From: CAAGNP01 sp964611185
Lineage (GTDB): Bacteria; Bacteroidota; Bacteroidia; Bacteroidales; UBA932
Assembly: GCA_964611185.1 (NCBI GenBank)
Contig: CAZSXE010000003.1
Span: 1 to 64,000 of the forward strand
Reading direction: 5' to 3'
Length of the DNA: 64,000 bases
In this document: positions 26,589-35,554 of the stretch, piece after piece
Position numbering within the stretch: the first letter of the stretch is position 1
How the letters are laid out: each line of letters opens with the position of its first letter
Translations under genes and position numbers: made by a program
The notes under the pieces: generated by a model
Databases searched by the model: none
Seen by the model: the letters and a program-made list of their open reading frames with translations, nothing else
What the model was told of the DNA's origin: nothing

Positions 26589-28145
26589 TTATTTGGTAAC
26601 TCTTTCAAGCCATTTAACCATCCCGAGCATAACACCCATTGAAAGGGCACATACTACGAGAAATACCAGCCAGCACTGCCACAAGGGCATTGCATTGTAC
26701 ATTTTAGGGCCAATCCACAAAAGAAGATTACCTACTGCAGTAGCGCCAAGCCATAATCCCTGGCAGAGACCTTGCAGATTTTTGGGAGCTACTTTGGAAA
26801 CAAATGAGAGTCCGAGAGGTGAAATAAACAACTCTGCCACTGTCAAGAAGAAGTAAAGGACAATCAATACCCACGGGCCCGCTTTCATACTCATCTGGGT
26901 AGCTACATCCAAATCTTTGAAATCGAATGAAGAGGGATAGCCCTGGATGAACGAATAAATAGCAAGGAACAAATAAGCCATACCGGCAATACCCATACCT
27001 ATTGCGATTTTCTTGGGGGTGGAAATCTCCCTCCCCTTACGGGTAAGACTACCGAAAATAAGCATAATCAACGGTGTCAAAGTGATTACAAAGAACGGAT
27101 TAATAGCCTGCCAAATCTCGGGTGGAACTACGCTTGTATTGACGAAGTCTCTTGCAAAAAGAGAAAGAGAGGCACCGTTTTGGTGGAAAGAGAACCAGAA
27201 GAATACTACAATTCCGAGAACTGCGAAAAGAGCATATAATCTTTGTTTAATCTCTTTAGCCATAGCAGCTTTTTCCTGAGCTGAATATTCTACCACCGTC
27301 TTTTCTACTTTTTTACCGGGGTTGGGGAATATTTTCTTGGTAGCAATAAAAATAACAAGAGAAATAAGCATTGCCGCCACTGATGCTAAGAATGAGTAGT
27401 GAATACCTGTATTGAATACATCAAGATATTTGGTACAGAAAGCGGTCATATCGGCCGAAACAGTACCACCTACTGAAGTAGCCAGCTCGTTTAACTGAGC
27501 TATCTGTTCAGAATCTATAACTTTATTTATATATTGATGACAAAGCTCAGGCAGATTAGCATTATAGATAAGACCGTTAACTTTAAGCCACCAGCTTCTC
27601 AGAAGAGGAGCGACGAAAGGGGCAATAAGACCGCCTATATTGATAAATACATAGAAAATCTGGAATCCTGAATCCCTTTTTCCTTTAGCTTTGGCAAGCG
27701 CCTCAGGTCCCTTTTTGGCAGCATCTGCTTCAAAGTTATCGTACATCTGACCCACTATGGCCTGAAGGTTACCTTTGAAAAGGCCGTTACCAAATGCGAT
27801 GAAAAACAGCGCGCCGCAGGTGAGGGTAAGAAGCCATGCTTTATTATCAGTAGTGGCAAGAATAGGTATCGACAAAACGACATAGCCAAGGGCCATAATT
27901 ACAAGACCACTCATAATGGTCCCTTTGTAATTCTGCTTTCTGTCCGCTATCAAACCTCCCACTAAACTCAGAACATATATCCCTGCATAGAAAAAAGAGT
28001 AAATTACAGTACTTTTTTCATCACTGAGACCAAATTTGGAGCAAAGGAAAAGGGTGAGGACAGCATTCATAATATAGTAGCCGAAACGCTCTCCCATATT
28101 ACTCAATGCAGCCGCAAGCAATCCTTTTGGATGATTTTTAAACAT
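26589..28145 (-). CDS. POT/PTR2-family proton-dependent peptide transporter
   Basis: 518 residues with 12-14 hydrophobic segments. The family signature GERFGYY is at about residues 19-25 and FYAGIYVLSLVGGLIADR follows in TM2, while GFQIFYVFINIGGLIAPFVAP matches the PTR2 signature. It imports di- and tripeptides with protons at the inner membrane. It may work with the nearby peptidases (M16 and PepD) in peptide use. A possible -7 box (TAACTTTG on the minus strand, 28199-28206) precedes it. Confidence 0.93.
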   Translation of the reverse strand: MFKNHPKGLLAAALSNMGERFGYYIMNAVLTLFLCSKFGLSDEKSTVIYSFFYAGIYVLSLVGGLIADRKQNYKGTIMSGLVIMALGYVVLSIPILATTDNKAWLLTLTCGALFFIAFGNGLFKGNLQAIVGQMYDNFEADAAKKGPEALAKAKGKRDSGFQIFYVFINIGGLIAPFVAPLLRSWWLKVNGLIYNANLPELCHQYINKVIDSEQIAQLNELATSVGGTVSADMTAFCTKYLDVFNTGIHYSFLASVAAMLISLVIFIATKKIFPNPGKKVEKTVVEYSAQEKAAMAKEIKQRLYALFAVLGIVVFFWFSFHQNGASLSLFARDFVNTSVVPPEIWQAINPFFVITLTPLIMLIFGSLTRKGREISTPKKIAIGMGIAGMAYLFLAIYSFIQGYPSSFDFKDLDVATQMSMKAGPWVLIVLYFFLTVAELFISPLGLSFVSKVAPKNLQGLCQGLWLGATAVGNLLLWIGPKMYNAMPLWQCWLVFLVVCALSMGVMLGMVKWLERVTK

Positions 28146-28248
28146 AAAGTTAGTTTTTAGTTGTTATTAAATAATTAGAATTTTCACTAATTGGTGGGCA
28201 AAGTTATTAATTCTTTGTAAAAAGTAAAGGTTTTTTATAAAAATTAGA

Positions 28249-28256
28249 TAACTTTG
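28249..28256 (+). promoter_or_regulatory. -7 box for the acyltransferase gene
   Basis: TAACTTTG lies 20 bases before ATG 28277, in a short divergent A+T-rich intergenic region. A clear TTG -33 is missing. Confidence 0.4.
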
Positions 28257-28276
28257 TTCGATAAGAAAGAAAAATA

Positions 28277-29164
28277 ATGTATAAAATTCTATATTGGCCG
28301 TTTTTATTTATTCTCTGGTGCTTTTCTATCATACCTTTAAAGGTACATTATTTTTTTTCCGATATTCTCTATTTTTTTCTTTACAAAGTATTCAGATATC
28401 GCTATCGTGTCGCAGTTACCAATATTTCAAGAGCGTTTCCCCAAGTCAGTTACAAGGAAGTTAAAAAAATACTCTCAGATTTCTACCACTATTTGAGCGA
28501 TATTATCGTAGAATCAATATGGGCCTATTCCGCCTCAAGCGAAAGAATCGCGAAATTGCTCGATTTCAGGGGGACAGATACCCTGAATAAAGCATTCGAC
28601 GGAGGTAAAAATGTGATGGTGGTTATGGGGCATCAGGGCAATTGGGAGCTTTACACAGGCCTTCCCGACATTAAGAAGACCTACGGAGCGAAAATGGATA
28701 ATGAACACTTTTTCTACATCTATAAAAAGATGGCTAACAAGTTTTTTGATAAAATTTTATTCAAAATAAGGGACAGGCATCAATCTTGCGTTCTTATTGA
28801 GATGCACACAATCGTCAGAAAGATGCTGAAAAATAAAGAACAAGGGGGGGTATATTACTTCATATCAGACCAGTATCCCGGGAAAGGTGGCGGACTTGAG
28901 GTGATGTTTCTCAATCAGCCTACCGGGATAATTACAGGTCCTGAGCAGATTTCACGCAAGCTCGCTCTCCCCGTAGTTTTTTTTGATGTTGAAAAAGTCT
29001 GCAGAGGACATTATAAATCCGACTATACCCTTATATGTGAGGATGCCTCGCTGACAGAAGAGGGATTCGTTACCAGAGAGTATGCACGACTATTAGAAAA
29101 AAGTATAAATAACAACAAATCTGCCTGGCTTTGGAGCCACAGAAGATGGAAAAAAAGAAAATAG
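28277..29164 (+). CDS. Lipid A biosynthesis acyltransferase (LpxL/HtrB family)
   Basis: 295 residues. An N-terminal hydrophobic anchor is followed by the LPLAT catalytic motif HQGNWE (His119, Glu124) and later YYFISDQYPGKGGG and LALPVVFFDVEK. It transfers a secondary acyl chain to the lipid A precursor at the cytoplasmic face of the inner membrane. Spacing to the DUF4831 gene is 7 bases, so the two probably share a transcript. Confidence 0.9.
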   Translation: MYKILYWPFLFILWCFSIIPLKVHYFFSDILYFFLYKVFRYRYRVAVTNISRAFPQVSYKEVKKILSDFYHYLSDIIVESIWAYSASSERIAKLLDFRGTDTLNKAFDGGKNVMVVMGHQGNWELYTGLPDIKKTYGAKMDNEHFFYIYKKMANKFFDKILFKIRDRHQSCVLIEMHTIVRKMLKNKEQGGVYYFISDQYPGKGGGLEVMFLNQPTGIITGPEQISRKLALPVVFFDVEKVCRGHYKSDYTLICEDASLTEEGFVTREYARLLEKSINNNKSAWLWSHRRWKKRK

Positions 29165-29171
29165 TATTATT

Positions 29172-30296
29172 ATGAAAATTTTATTAAGAATTTCCTTTTT
29201 ATTGCCTTTGGCAATGATCATCGGCACAGTTTTTCATAAAGCAGAAGCACAGACTTCTCCTTTCGAGGCACCTGTCTCCGAAGGTGTGATAATCTATTCA
29301 CTACCAAGCACTTCTATACTTCTCCAAGTAGAAGCAGTGCGCGAGGTATATACCCCCGGTCCTTATGCCAAATACGCTAAAAAATATTTGGGCATAGATG
29401 TACCTTTGGATGGAGCCGAAAAATACCAGCTTACCTCCATTAAGCTCGACACTTACCTTGAAGCCGATATGACCAAAAGATATGTGGCCAATCTCGGTGG
29501 ACTCGCCACCGGGGCCACCACCACATTTTTTAAGATGACATCCCAGGGTGTAATCGTCCTCTCCGATTCTCAGAATGGAAAGAGCGATTTGTGGCGTTTC
29601 CCTACCCTTGCGGACAATTTTGAAAAGGATGCTACGGGTGCTACGCCCAATTTTGTCTCGACAGAATCGACCCTTTACAAAAATGTCAAAAATGCTGAAG
29701 GGGGCTACGAAAGAGTATCCATCCAGCAAAATCAGGTAGTGGAAAAAAGTACGGAGAAAAAAGCTCAGGAGATAGCCAATCAGATTTTCGAACTTCGCAA
29801 AAAAAGGGTAAATATCATCACAGGGGATACAGATGCCACTTTCAGCGGTGAAGCTATGGGGACCGCCATTGATGAAATCTCTCGTCTCGAATCAGATTTT
29901 ATGAATCTGTTCCTCGGAAAGACGGAGACTGCCGTTCAGAAAATAAATTTCAATGTATTGCCAAAGGCGGACAATCAGAGACAGCTGTATGTAGCTTTCC
30001 GTATCTCTGATACCCAGGGACTTCTCTCCTCCGACAATGTTTCAGGGAGGCCTGTCGTTCTGGAACTTATCCCGGAGGAATCTATAGAAGCAGCACAGAT
30101 TATAGATGACGGCAAGGGTATCAAAAAATCTTCAAAAAAGGATTCAAACTCCCCGAAACTTAATGTATATTACCGTGTCCCCACTATCTGCCTCGTAAAA
30201 ATATTGGATGGTCAGGAGACACTTCTTCAGACGAGGATACCTGTATATCAGCTCGGTCAGACCCTCGCTTTTCCTGTTGAAACTTTAGTTAAATAA
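29172..30296 (+). CDS. DUF4831 family secreted protein
   Basis: 374 residues with a signal peptide (MKILLRISFLLPLAMIIG...AEAQ). Family features are YSLPSTSILLQVEAVREVYTPGPYAKYAKKYLG and, later, FSGEAMGTAIDEISRLESDFMNLFLG. DUF4831 is found mainly in Bacteroidota and has no assigned function. The acyltransferase gene upstream suggests an envelope role, but that is inference. Confidence 0.8.
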   Translation: MKILLRISFLLPLAMIIGTVFHKAEAQTSPFEAPVSEGVIIYSLPSTSILLQVEAVREVYTPGPYAKYAKKYLGIDVPLDGAEKYQLTSIKLDTYLEADMTKRYVANLGGLATGATTTFFKMTSQGVIVLSDSQNGKSDLWRFPTLADNFEKDATGATPNFVSTESTLYKNVKNAEGGYERVSIQQNQVVEKSTEKKAQEIANQIFELRKKRVNIITGDTDATFSGEAMGTAIDEISRLESDFMNLFLGKTETAVQKINFNVLPKADNQRQLYVAFRISDTQGLLSSDNVSGRPVVLELIPEESIEAAQIIDDGKGIKKSSKKDSNSPKLNVYYRVPTICLVKILDGQETLLQTRIPVYQLGQTLAFPVETLVK

Positions 30297-30316
30297 CATA
30301 TAAATCTATATTAATT

Positions 30317-31771
30317 ATGACAATTGAAAATTTAGAACCAAAAAGAGTATGGAAAAATTTCTACTCTCTTACACGCATTCCCCGTCCTTCTGAAAAAGCA
30401 GAGAAGGCAGTCGAATTTATGTATGAATTCGGTAAAAAATTGGGGCTTGAAACCATTAAAGACGAGGTAGGCAATGTAATTATCCGTAAACCCGCCACCA
30501 AGGGGATGGAGAATCGCAAAGGGATTATTTTTCAGGGACATGTCGATATGGTTCCTCAGAACAATAAGGATGTTAAGCACGATTGGGCTAAAGACCCTAT
30601 TGAGACCGAAGTTAAAGGGGACTGGCTTTATGCGAAAGGGACTACTCTCGGAGCTGACAACGGCCTCGGATGTGCTGTCGCAATGGCTGTACTCGAAGCT
30701 AAAGACCTCCAGCACGGCCCCATAGAAGCACTTTTCACCATCGACGAAGAGACAGGTATGACAGGCGCCAAATTCCTCAAAGGGGGGATTTTGAAAGGGG
30801 ATATTCTTCTGAATGTCGATTCAGAGACTGAAGGTGAGCTTTATGTGGGATGCGCAGGCGGTCTCGACACCAACGCAGTTTTCTCCTACAAGGAAGAGGC
30901 ACTTCCCAAGGGTTTCTCCCAGTTTACAATCGCAGTAAAAGGACTTCGCGGAGGGCACTCCGGAATGGAAATAAACGAAGGAAGGGGCAACTCCAATAAG
31001 ATTATGGCTCGCATCCTCCTCCCTATTCTTAAAAAAATGGACGGTCGTCTGATTTCCATCGAGGGAGGTAACCTTCGCAATGCCATTCCTCGCGAGGCAA
31101 TAGCTGAGATTGCAGTCCCTGCAACAAACGGTGCTAAGGTTAAGAACCTTGTTAAGAAAATCGCTGCTGAGGTAATCAACGAATATAAATTAATAGATCC
31201 CAACATTAACATTTTCGTAGAAAACAGTAAAGGAGCTAAGAAAGCAATATCGTCAGAGGTGGCTTTAAAAGCTATCCAAGCCATATACGCTTGTCCTTGC
31301 GGAGTGGATAGAATGAGCCTTTCCATCCCCGACCTCGTCGAAACTTCCAACAACCTCGCCATGGTCAAATCCGGAAGGGGTAAAATCACCATTAAAACTC
31401 TTATGAGAGGTTCGTGCGATAGTGCAAAATACGATTTGAGCGAAGCAATTCGCGCAGCTTTTGAACTTGCTGGAGCCAAAGTTTCCTTTAGCGGCGGGTA
31501 TCAGGGCTGGCAGCCCAATATGGACTCCCCCATCCTTAAAGAGATGAAAGACACTTACAAGAAAATTTTCAAAGAAGAAGCTCGGGTGAAAGCGATTCAC
31601 GCCGGTCTCGAATGTGCCATTCTTTCTACCAATTATCCCAATTGGGACATGATTTCCTGCGGGCCTACCCTCATGTCTCCCCACTCTCCGGACGAAAGGG
31701 TACTTATCCCGACTGTTGAAAAATTCTGGAAATTTATCGTAGAAGTGCTGAAAAATGCACCTGTGAAGTAG
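30317..31771 (+). CDS. pepD: Aminoacyl-histidine dipeptidase (PepD)
   Basis: 484 residues, an M20-family metallopeptidase. The metal-site motifs are IIFQGHVDMVPQ, GTTLGADNGLGCA and FTIDEETGMTGA. The lid domain starts FTIAVKGLRGGHSGMEI, and the late ligand region includes AIHAGLECAIL. It has no signal peptide, so it is cytosolic. It cleaves Xaa-His and other dipeptides, fitting the peptide-importing POT transporter encoded 3.7 kb away. A strong terminator follows. Confidence 0.94.
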   Translation: MTIENLEPKRVWKNFYSLTRIPRPSEKAEKAVEFMYEFGKKLGLETIKDEVGNVIIRKPATKGMENRKGIIFQGHVDMVPQNNKDVKHDWAKDPIETEVKGDWLYAKGTTLGADNGLGCAVAMAVLEAKDLQHGPIEALFTIDEETGMTGAKFLKGGILKGDILLNVDSETEGELYVGCAGGLDTNAVFSYKEEALPKGFSQFTIAVKGLRGGHSGMEINEGRGNSNKIMARILLPILKKMDGRLISIEGGNLRNAIPREAIAEIAVPATNGAKVKNLVKKIAAEVINEYKLIDPNINIFVENSKGAKKAISSEVALKAIQAIYACPCGVDRMSLSIPDLVETSNNLAMVKSGRGKITIKTLMRGSCDSAKYDLSEAIRAAFELAGAKVSFSGGYQGWQPNMDSPILKEMKDTYKKIFKEEARVKAIHAGLECAILSTNYPNWDMISCGPTLMSPHSPDERVLIPTVEKFWKFIVEVLKNAPVK

Positions 31772-31790
31772 TCTATTGCATATTTTTATT

Positions 31791-31833
31791 AATCTTACCA
31801 TCTGGCCCAAAGTCTTATGGTAAGATTTTTTTT
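31791..31833 (+). terminator. Rho-independent terminator after pepD
   Basis: AATCTTACCAT (31791-31801) pairs with ATGGTAAGATT (31817-31827), an 11-bp perfect stem with a 15-base loop, followed by eight T. Confidence 0.85.
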
Positions 31834-31854
31834 ACAACATAAAGAGATTATTTT

Positions 31855-31862
31855 TAACTTTG
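31855..31862 (+). promoter_or_regulatory. -7 box for the amino-acid ABC transporter
   Basis: TAACTTTG sits 38 bases before ATG 31901. No convincing TTG lies 19-20 bases upstream. Confidence 0.4.
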
Positions 31863-31900
31863 AAAATGGAATAATCTCCATTACATAATTTATAACTGAC

Positions 31901-34900
31901 ATGAAATACAAACTTTTCTCTATTGTAGCTATTTTTTTCCTTTTTCCTGCTCTTTTTTCCTGCTCACCTAAGGTGGAAAAAGCCAATTCTATCTTTCCTA
32001 AGTTTGAGGATGCTAAGGTTGGAGTATTGGTCGGAACCTCTTTTGAGAGTTTTTTATCTAAAAATTACCCTGAGTTAAATACTTTTCTATTGGATAACAA
32101 TGCCGATTTATTTTTAGCTCTCGATCAGGAGAAAATAGATATTATGATCTATGATGGTATTTCATTTAAGTTGGATGATTCTCGCTCCAAGGATGTCTAT
32201 ACGATATGTAGGGACTCTCTTATTACCGAAAAATTCGGTGTTGCCTTTTCAAAAGAGAATACTTCGTTAATGAATGAGTTTAATTCCTTTCTTAAAAAGA
32301 TTAAAAAGGATGGGACTTTTGACATTATTTACAATAACTGGCTCGTCCCTGGTGCGAAGAATCAGATGCCTGATTTAAGTAATATCGAAAGAAGCGGAGA
32401 ACCTTTAAACATCGCTGTATCAGGTGCTTATGCATACTTTGATATGGTGGCACACGGGCGTAATGTGGGTTTTGATCCCGAGATGATGGAGAGATTTGCC
32501 GCATATCTGAAAAGGCCGATAGAGTTTCATCTTATGAATTTCAGTTCACTGGTACCCTCTATCGCATCCAGGAAGTGCGATGCAGCCGCATCAAGCATCG
32601 CCATAACAGATGAAAGAAGCAAGATGATAAATTTTTCCGATCCTTATCTTGTTTCTTACGGGGTGGGCATAGCCTTGAAAAAGAATTTTATGAAAGAGAA
32701 AGATATGAAGGCCGTAGAGTTGTTAAAAAATAAAAAGATCGGGGTGATGATAGGAAGCACCCACGAAAAGTATATCTCAGACTTGATGGGTACTAAGGCA
32801 GAAATATTGTGTTACGACACAGCTCCGGACCTATATTTAGCCCTTGACCAGGGAAAAATAGAGTATGCGGTAGATGACGGTACCTCTTTCTCTTTGAGCA
32901 ACCACGCAAAAGGAAAAATATACAATACTATAATTGATACCCTGTTTACTGAAAATTTCGGTTTTACTTTTAATAAAGAAGAGAGTGAATTACGCGATAA
33001 ATTCAACGATTTTATCAGTAAAATCAAAAAAGACGGGACATTGGCACAAGTGCATAAAAACTGGTTAACGCCCGACGGAGCCAATTATATGCCCGATTTT
33101 TCATCCGTAGAGCGATCAGGAGATCCTATCAAGGTTTCATGTACCTCCTCCAATCATTATTTTGATATTATAATGAATGGAAAGCACGCCGGATACGATA
33201 TTGAGATTGTTGAGCGTTTTGCTGCTTCTATCAAGAGGCCTGTTGAATATTTTTCTTCTTCTTTTGCAGGCACTCTTACCTCGGTTATTACAGGAAAGAC
33301 AGATATGGGATGTGGAGGGGTAACTATAACTGAAGATAGAAAGAAAAATTTGGATTTTTCCGACTCTCACTATATCTCATATTCCACCGTCTTTTCTAAA
33401 AACAATACCTCTGCATCAAAGACTTACTCCTCTATGAAAGATTTAAAGGATAAGACAATAGGTGTTATGACCGGTTCAGCTCAAGACATTTTAGCCTCCA
33501 AAGATTATCCTCAAGCTACTTTCTTAAGGACGGATCTCTCCTCGCTTGTTGCCTCCCTTATCGCCCACAAGTGCGATGTAGTTCTCATTCCACAAGTGAT
33601 GGCTCAGGAGGTTTTAGTTTACAATACTCAACTTGCTGCACTTTACGACGATCTGTATCCTTCTGAAATCGGAGCTGTTTTTAACAAGAATAGACCTGAA
33701 TTGAGAAAACAGTTTAATGATTTTTTAAAGTTTATTAAGGGAAACGGGGAGTATGATAGAATTTACAAAAAATACATTGAGAATCCTTACGGCCCCGATA
33801 GTATTGCTGTCGATATTCCGGCTGTAGATTTGTCCCTCCCTAAGTTAACAATCTATACCGAAGGGGTTCTGTATCCTTTTTCTTTTACAAAGGGGGATAA
33901 ATTAATAGGTATGGATATGGAGTTGGTCAGGGATTTTGCCAAGTATATAGGGAAAAGAGCTGTGATTAGTAATGTCAGTTTTGATGCTATCATCCCCGCT
34001 ATCGCTCAAGGTAAGGCGGATATGGCGATTTCTTCCATTATGATTACACCGGAGAGGGCTTCTGCAGTTGATTTTTCAGATTCATATTGTTCTGTCCATA
34101 CTTCTGCCTTGGTAAGGAAAGAGAATATGAAAACACCCCCTGTTCTTAAGGGTGACGGCTCCGATTTGGCGAATGCCACCGTAGGTGTTCTTACCGGTTC
34201 CTTGGGGGAATTTTACATAACCGATCACTATCCTGAAGCATCGATTAAATGTTTCGATGATATTACCGATGCTTATCAGGCATTGTCTTCGGACAAAATC
34301 GACTATGTATTTACCTCTTACACCACCTCCGTATGTGCTTCACAGAACATTAATAACATTTATATTCTTCCGAAGGAATACACTCGAGAAGGGGCTGCCA
34401 TTGCTTTTAGAAAAGATGAGGATCCTAAATTAATCGCCCGTGTCAACGGTGTTATTGCCAAATTCATCAATGACGGCACTATGGGCAGAATCATAGATAA
34501 ATGGGTTACTGACGACCCCTCTACCTATACTATGTCGGATGTTGTCGTCCCTGATGATGGTCCTCTCCTTAACATAGCTATTGCTGCCAACAGGGAGCCG
34601 ATGTGCTTTATTAAGGATGGTCAGTATATGGGTTTGGATGTTGAGCTTATTTCAAGAATTGCAGCAGAGCTTAATATGAAGCCTGTTTTTCACGATATGA
34701 AATTTTCAGCCCTGACAGCCTCCCTTCTCTCGGGAAAGACCGATTTAATTATTTCTAATTTTACCAAGACAGCCGAAAGGGAGGAGAAAGTCGTATTTTC
34801 TGACGAATATTTCCGAAATCCGCAGAAATTAGTGACAAAAATCATCTCCGAAGATAGCCATAAAACGGTGAAAGCTTCTTTCTTCTCCAGTTTGAAAAAT

Positions 34901-35554
34901 AGTTTTTATAACAATTTAATCCTTGAGAAAAGGTACAAACTCATCCTTTCGGGGCTTCGCGAGACTTTGATTATTTCTATCTTCTCGATCCTTCTCGGTA
35001 CTCTTTTCGGTGCAGGGGTTTGCGCCCTGAGAATGGCTAAATCGAAGTTCCTGTCCTCTATTGCCAAAGGCTTTATCGATCTGATGAGAGGAACTCCTAT
35101 TTTGGTATTTTTAATGATTATTTTTTATGTTGTCTTTGCAAAAGTGAATATCTCTGCTACAGTGGTGGCTATTATTGCTTTCGCTCTGAATTTTGCAGCT
35201 TATGCAAGCGAAATGTTCAGAACATCCATAGAGGGGGTGGACAGAGGGCAGACCGAGGCGGGTGCGGCTATGGGATTTACAAAGTGGCAGACTTTCTTTT
35301 ATATCGTGTTGCCGCAGGCGATAAAGAGGGTGATGCCTGTATATAAGGGGGAGTCCATATCTTTGTTGAAGATGACTTCGATTGTGGGTTACATCGCTGT
35401 TCAGGACCTTACCAAGGCTTCCGACATTATACGAAGCAGGACTTTCGATGCTTTCTTCCCTCTTATAGTTATTACGATTATTTATTTCGTACTTGCCTGG
35501 TTATTGGGGCTTGCCCTTGATTCTTTAAACACTAAAATTAACAAAAGAAAATGA
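31901..35554 (+). CDS. Fused multi-substrate-binding-domain amino-acid ABC permease
   Basis: 1217 residues with a lipoprotein-type signal (FPALFSCSP, Cys21). It carries a chain of family-3 solute-binding halves: a C-terminal half at 36-147; N+C pairs at 167-388, 408-626 and 647-869; an N-terminal half at 889-980. A HisM/GlnP-type permease follows (1010-1214, EAA loop EAGAAMGFTKWQTFFYIVLP). All four N-halves keep the ligand Arg (Arg239, 480, 719, 960). The ligand Asp of the C-half is kept at 85 and 326 but replaced by Pro564 and Ser806. Gram-positive GlnP carries fewer such domains, in complete form. It overlaps its ATPase gene by ATGA. Substrate unknown, presumably polar or acidic amino acids or glutamine. 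Confidence 0.85.
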   Translation: MKYKLFSIVAIFFLFPALFSCSPKVEKANSIFPKFEDAKVGVLVGTSFESFLSKNYPELNTFLLDNNADLFLALDQEKIDIMIYDGISFKLDDSRSKDVYTICRDSLITEKFGVAFSKENTSLMNEFNSFLKKIKKDGTFDIIYNNWLVPGAKNQMPDLSNIERSGEPLNIAVSGAYAYFDMVAHGRNVGFDPEMMERFAAYLKRPIEFHLMNFSSLVPSIASRKCDAAASSIAITDERSKMINFSDPYLVSYGVGIALKKNFMKEKDMKAVELLKNKKIGVMIGSTHEKYISDLMGTKAEILCYDTAPDLYLALDQGKIEYAVDDGTSFSLSNHAKGKIYNTIIDTLFTENFGFTFNKEESELRDKFNDFISKIKKDGTLAQVHKNWLTPDGANYMPDFSSVERSGDPIKVSCTSSNHYFDIIMNGKHAGYDIEIVERFAASIKRPVEYFSSSFAGTLTSVITGKTDMGCGGVTITEDRKKNLDFSDSHYISYSTVFSKNNTSASKTYSSMKDLKDKTIGVMTGSAQDILASKDYPQATFLRTDLSSLVASLIAHKCDVVLIPQVMAQEVLVYNTQLAALYDDLYPSEIGAVFNKNRPELRKQFNDFLKFIKGNGEYDRIYKKYIENPYGPDSIAVDIPAVDLSLPKLTIYTEGVLYPFSFTKGDKLIGMDMELVRDFAKYIGKRAVISNVSFDAIIPAIAQGKADMAISSIMITPERASAVDFSDSYCSVHTSALVRKENMKTPPVLKGDGSDLANATVGVLTGSLGEFYITDHYPEASIKCFDDITDAYQALSSDKIDYVFTSYTTSVCASQNINNIYILPKEYTREGAAIAFRKDEDPKLIARVNGVIAKFINDGTMGRIIDKWVTDDPSTYTMSDVVVPDDGPLLNIAIAANREPMCFIKDGQYMGLDVELISRIAAELNMKPVFHDMKFSALTASLLSGKTDLIISNFTKTAEREEKVVFSDEYFRNPQKLVTKIISEDSHKTVKASFFSSLKNSFYNNLILEKRYKLILSGLRETLIISIFSILLGTLFGAGVCALRMAKSKFLSSIAKGFIDLMRGTPILVFLMIIFYVVFAKVNISATVVAIIAFALNFAAYASEMFRTSIEGVDRGQTEAGAAMGFTKWQTFFYIVLPQAIKRVMPVYKGESISLLKMTSIVGYIAVQDLTKASDIIRSRTFDAFFPLIVITIIYFVLAWLLGLALDSLNTKINKRK

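Noticed and set aside
30886..31479. A 197-codon frame antisense to pepD
   Set aside because: Entirely inside pepD on the other strand, with a composition that mirrors pepD codons. No independent evidence.
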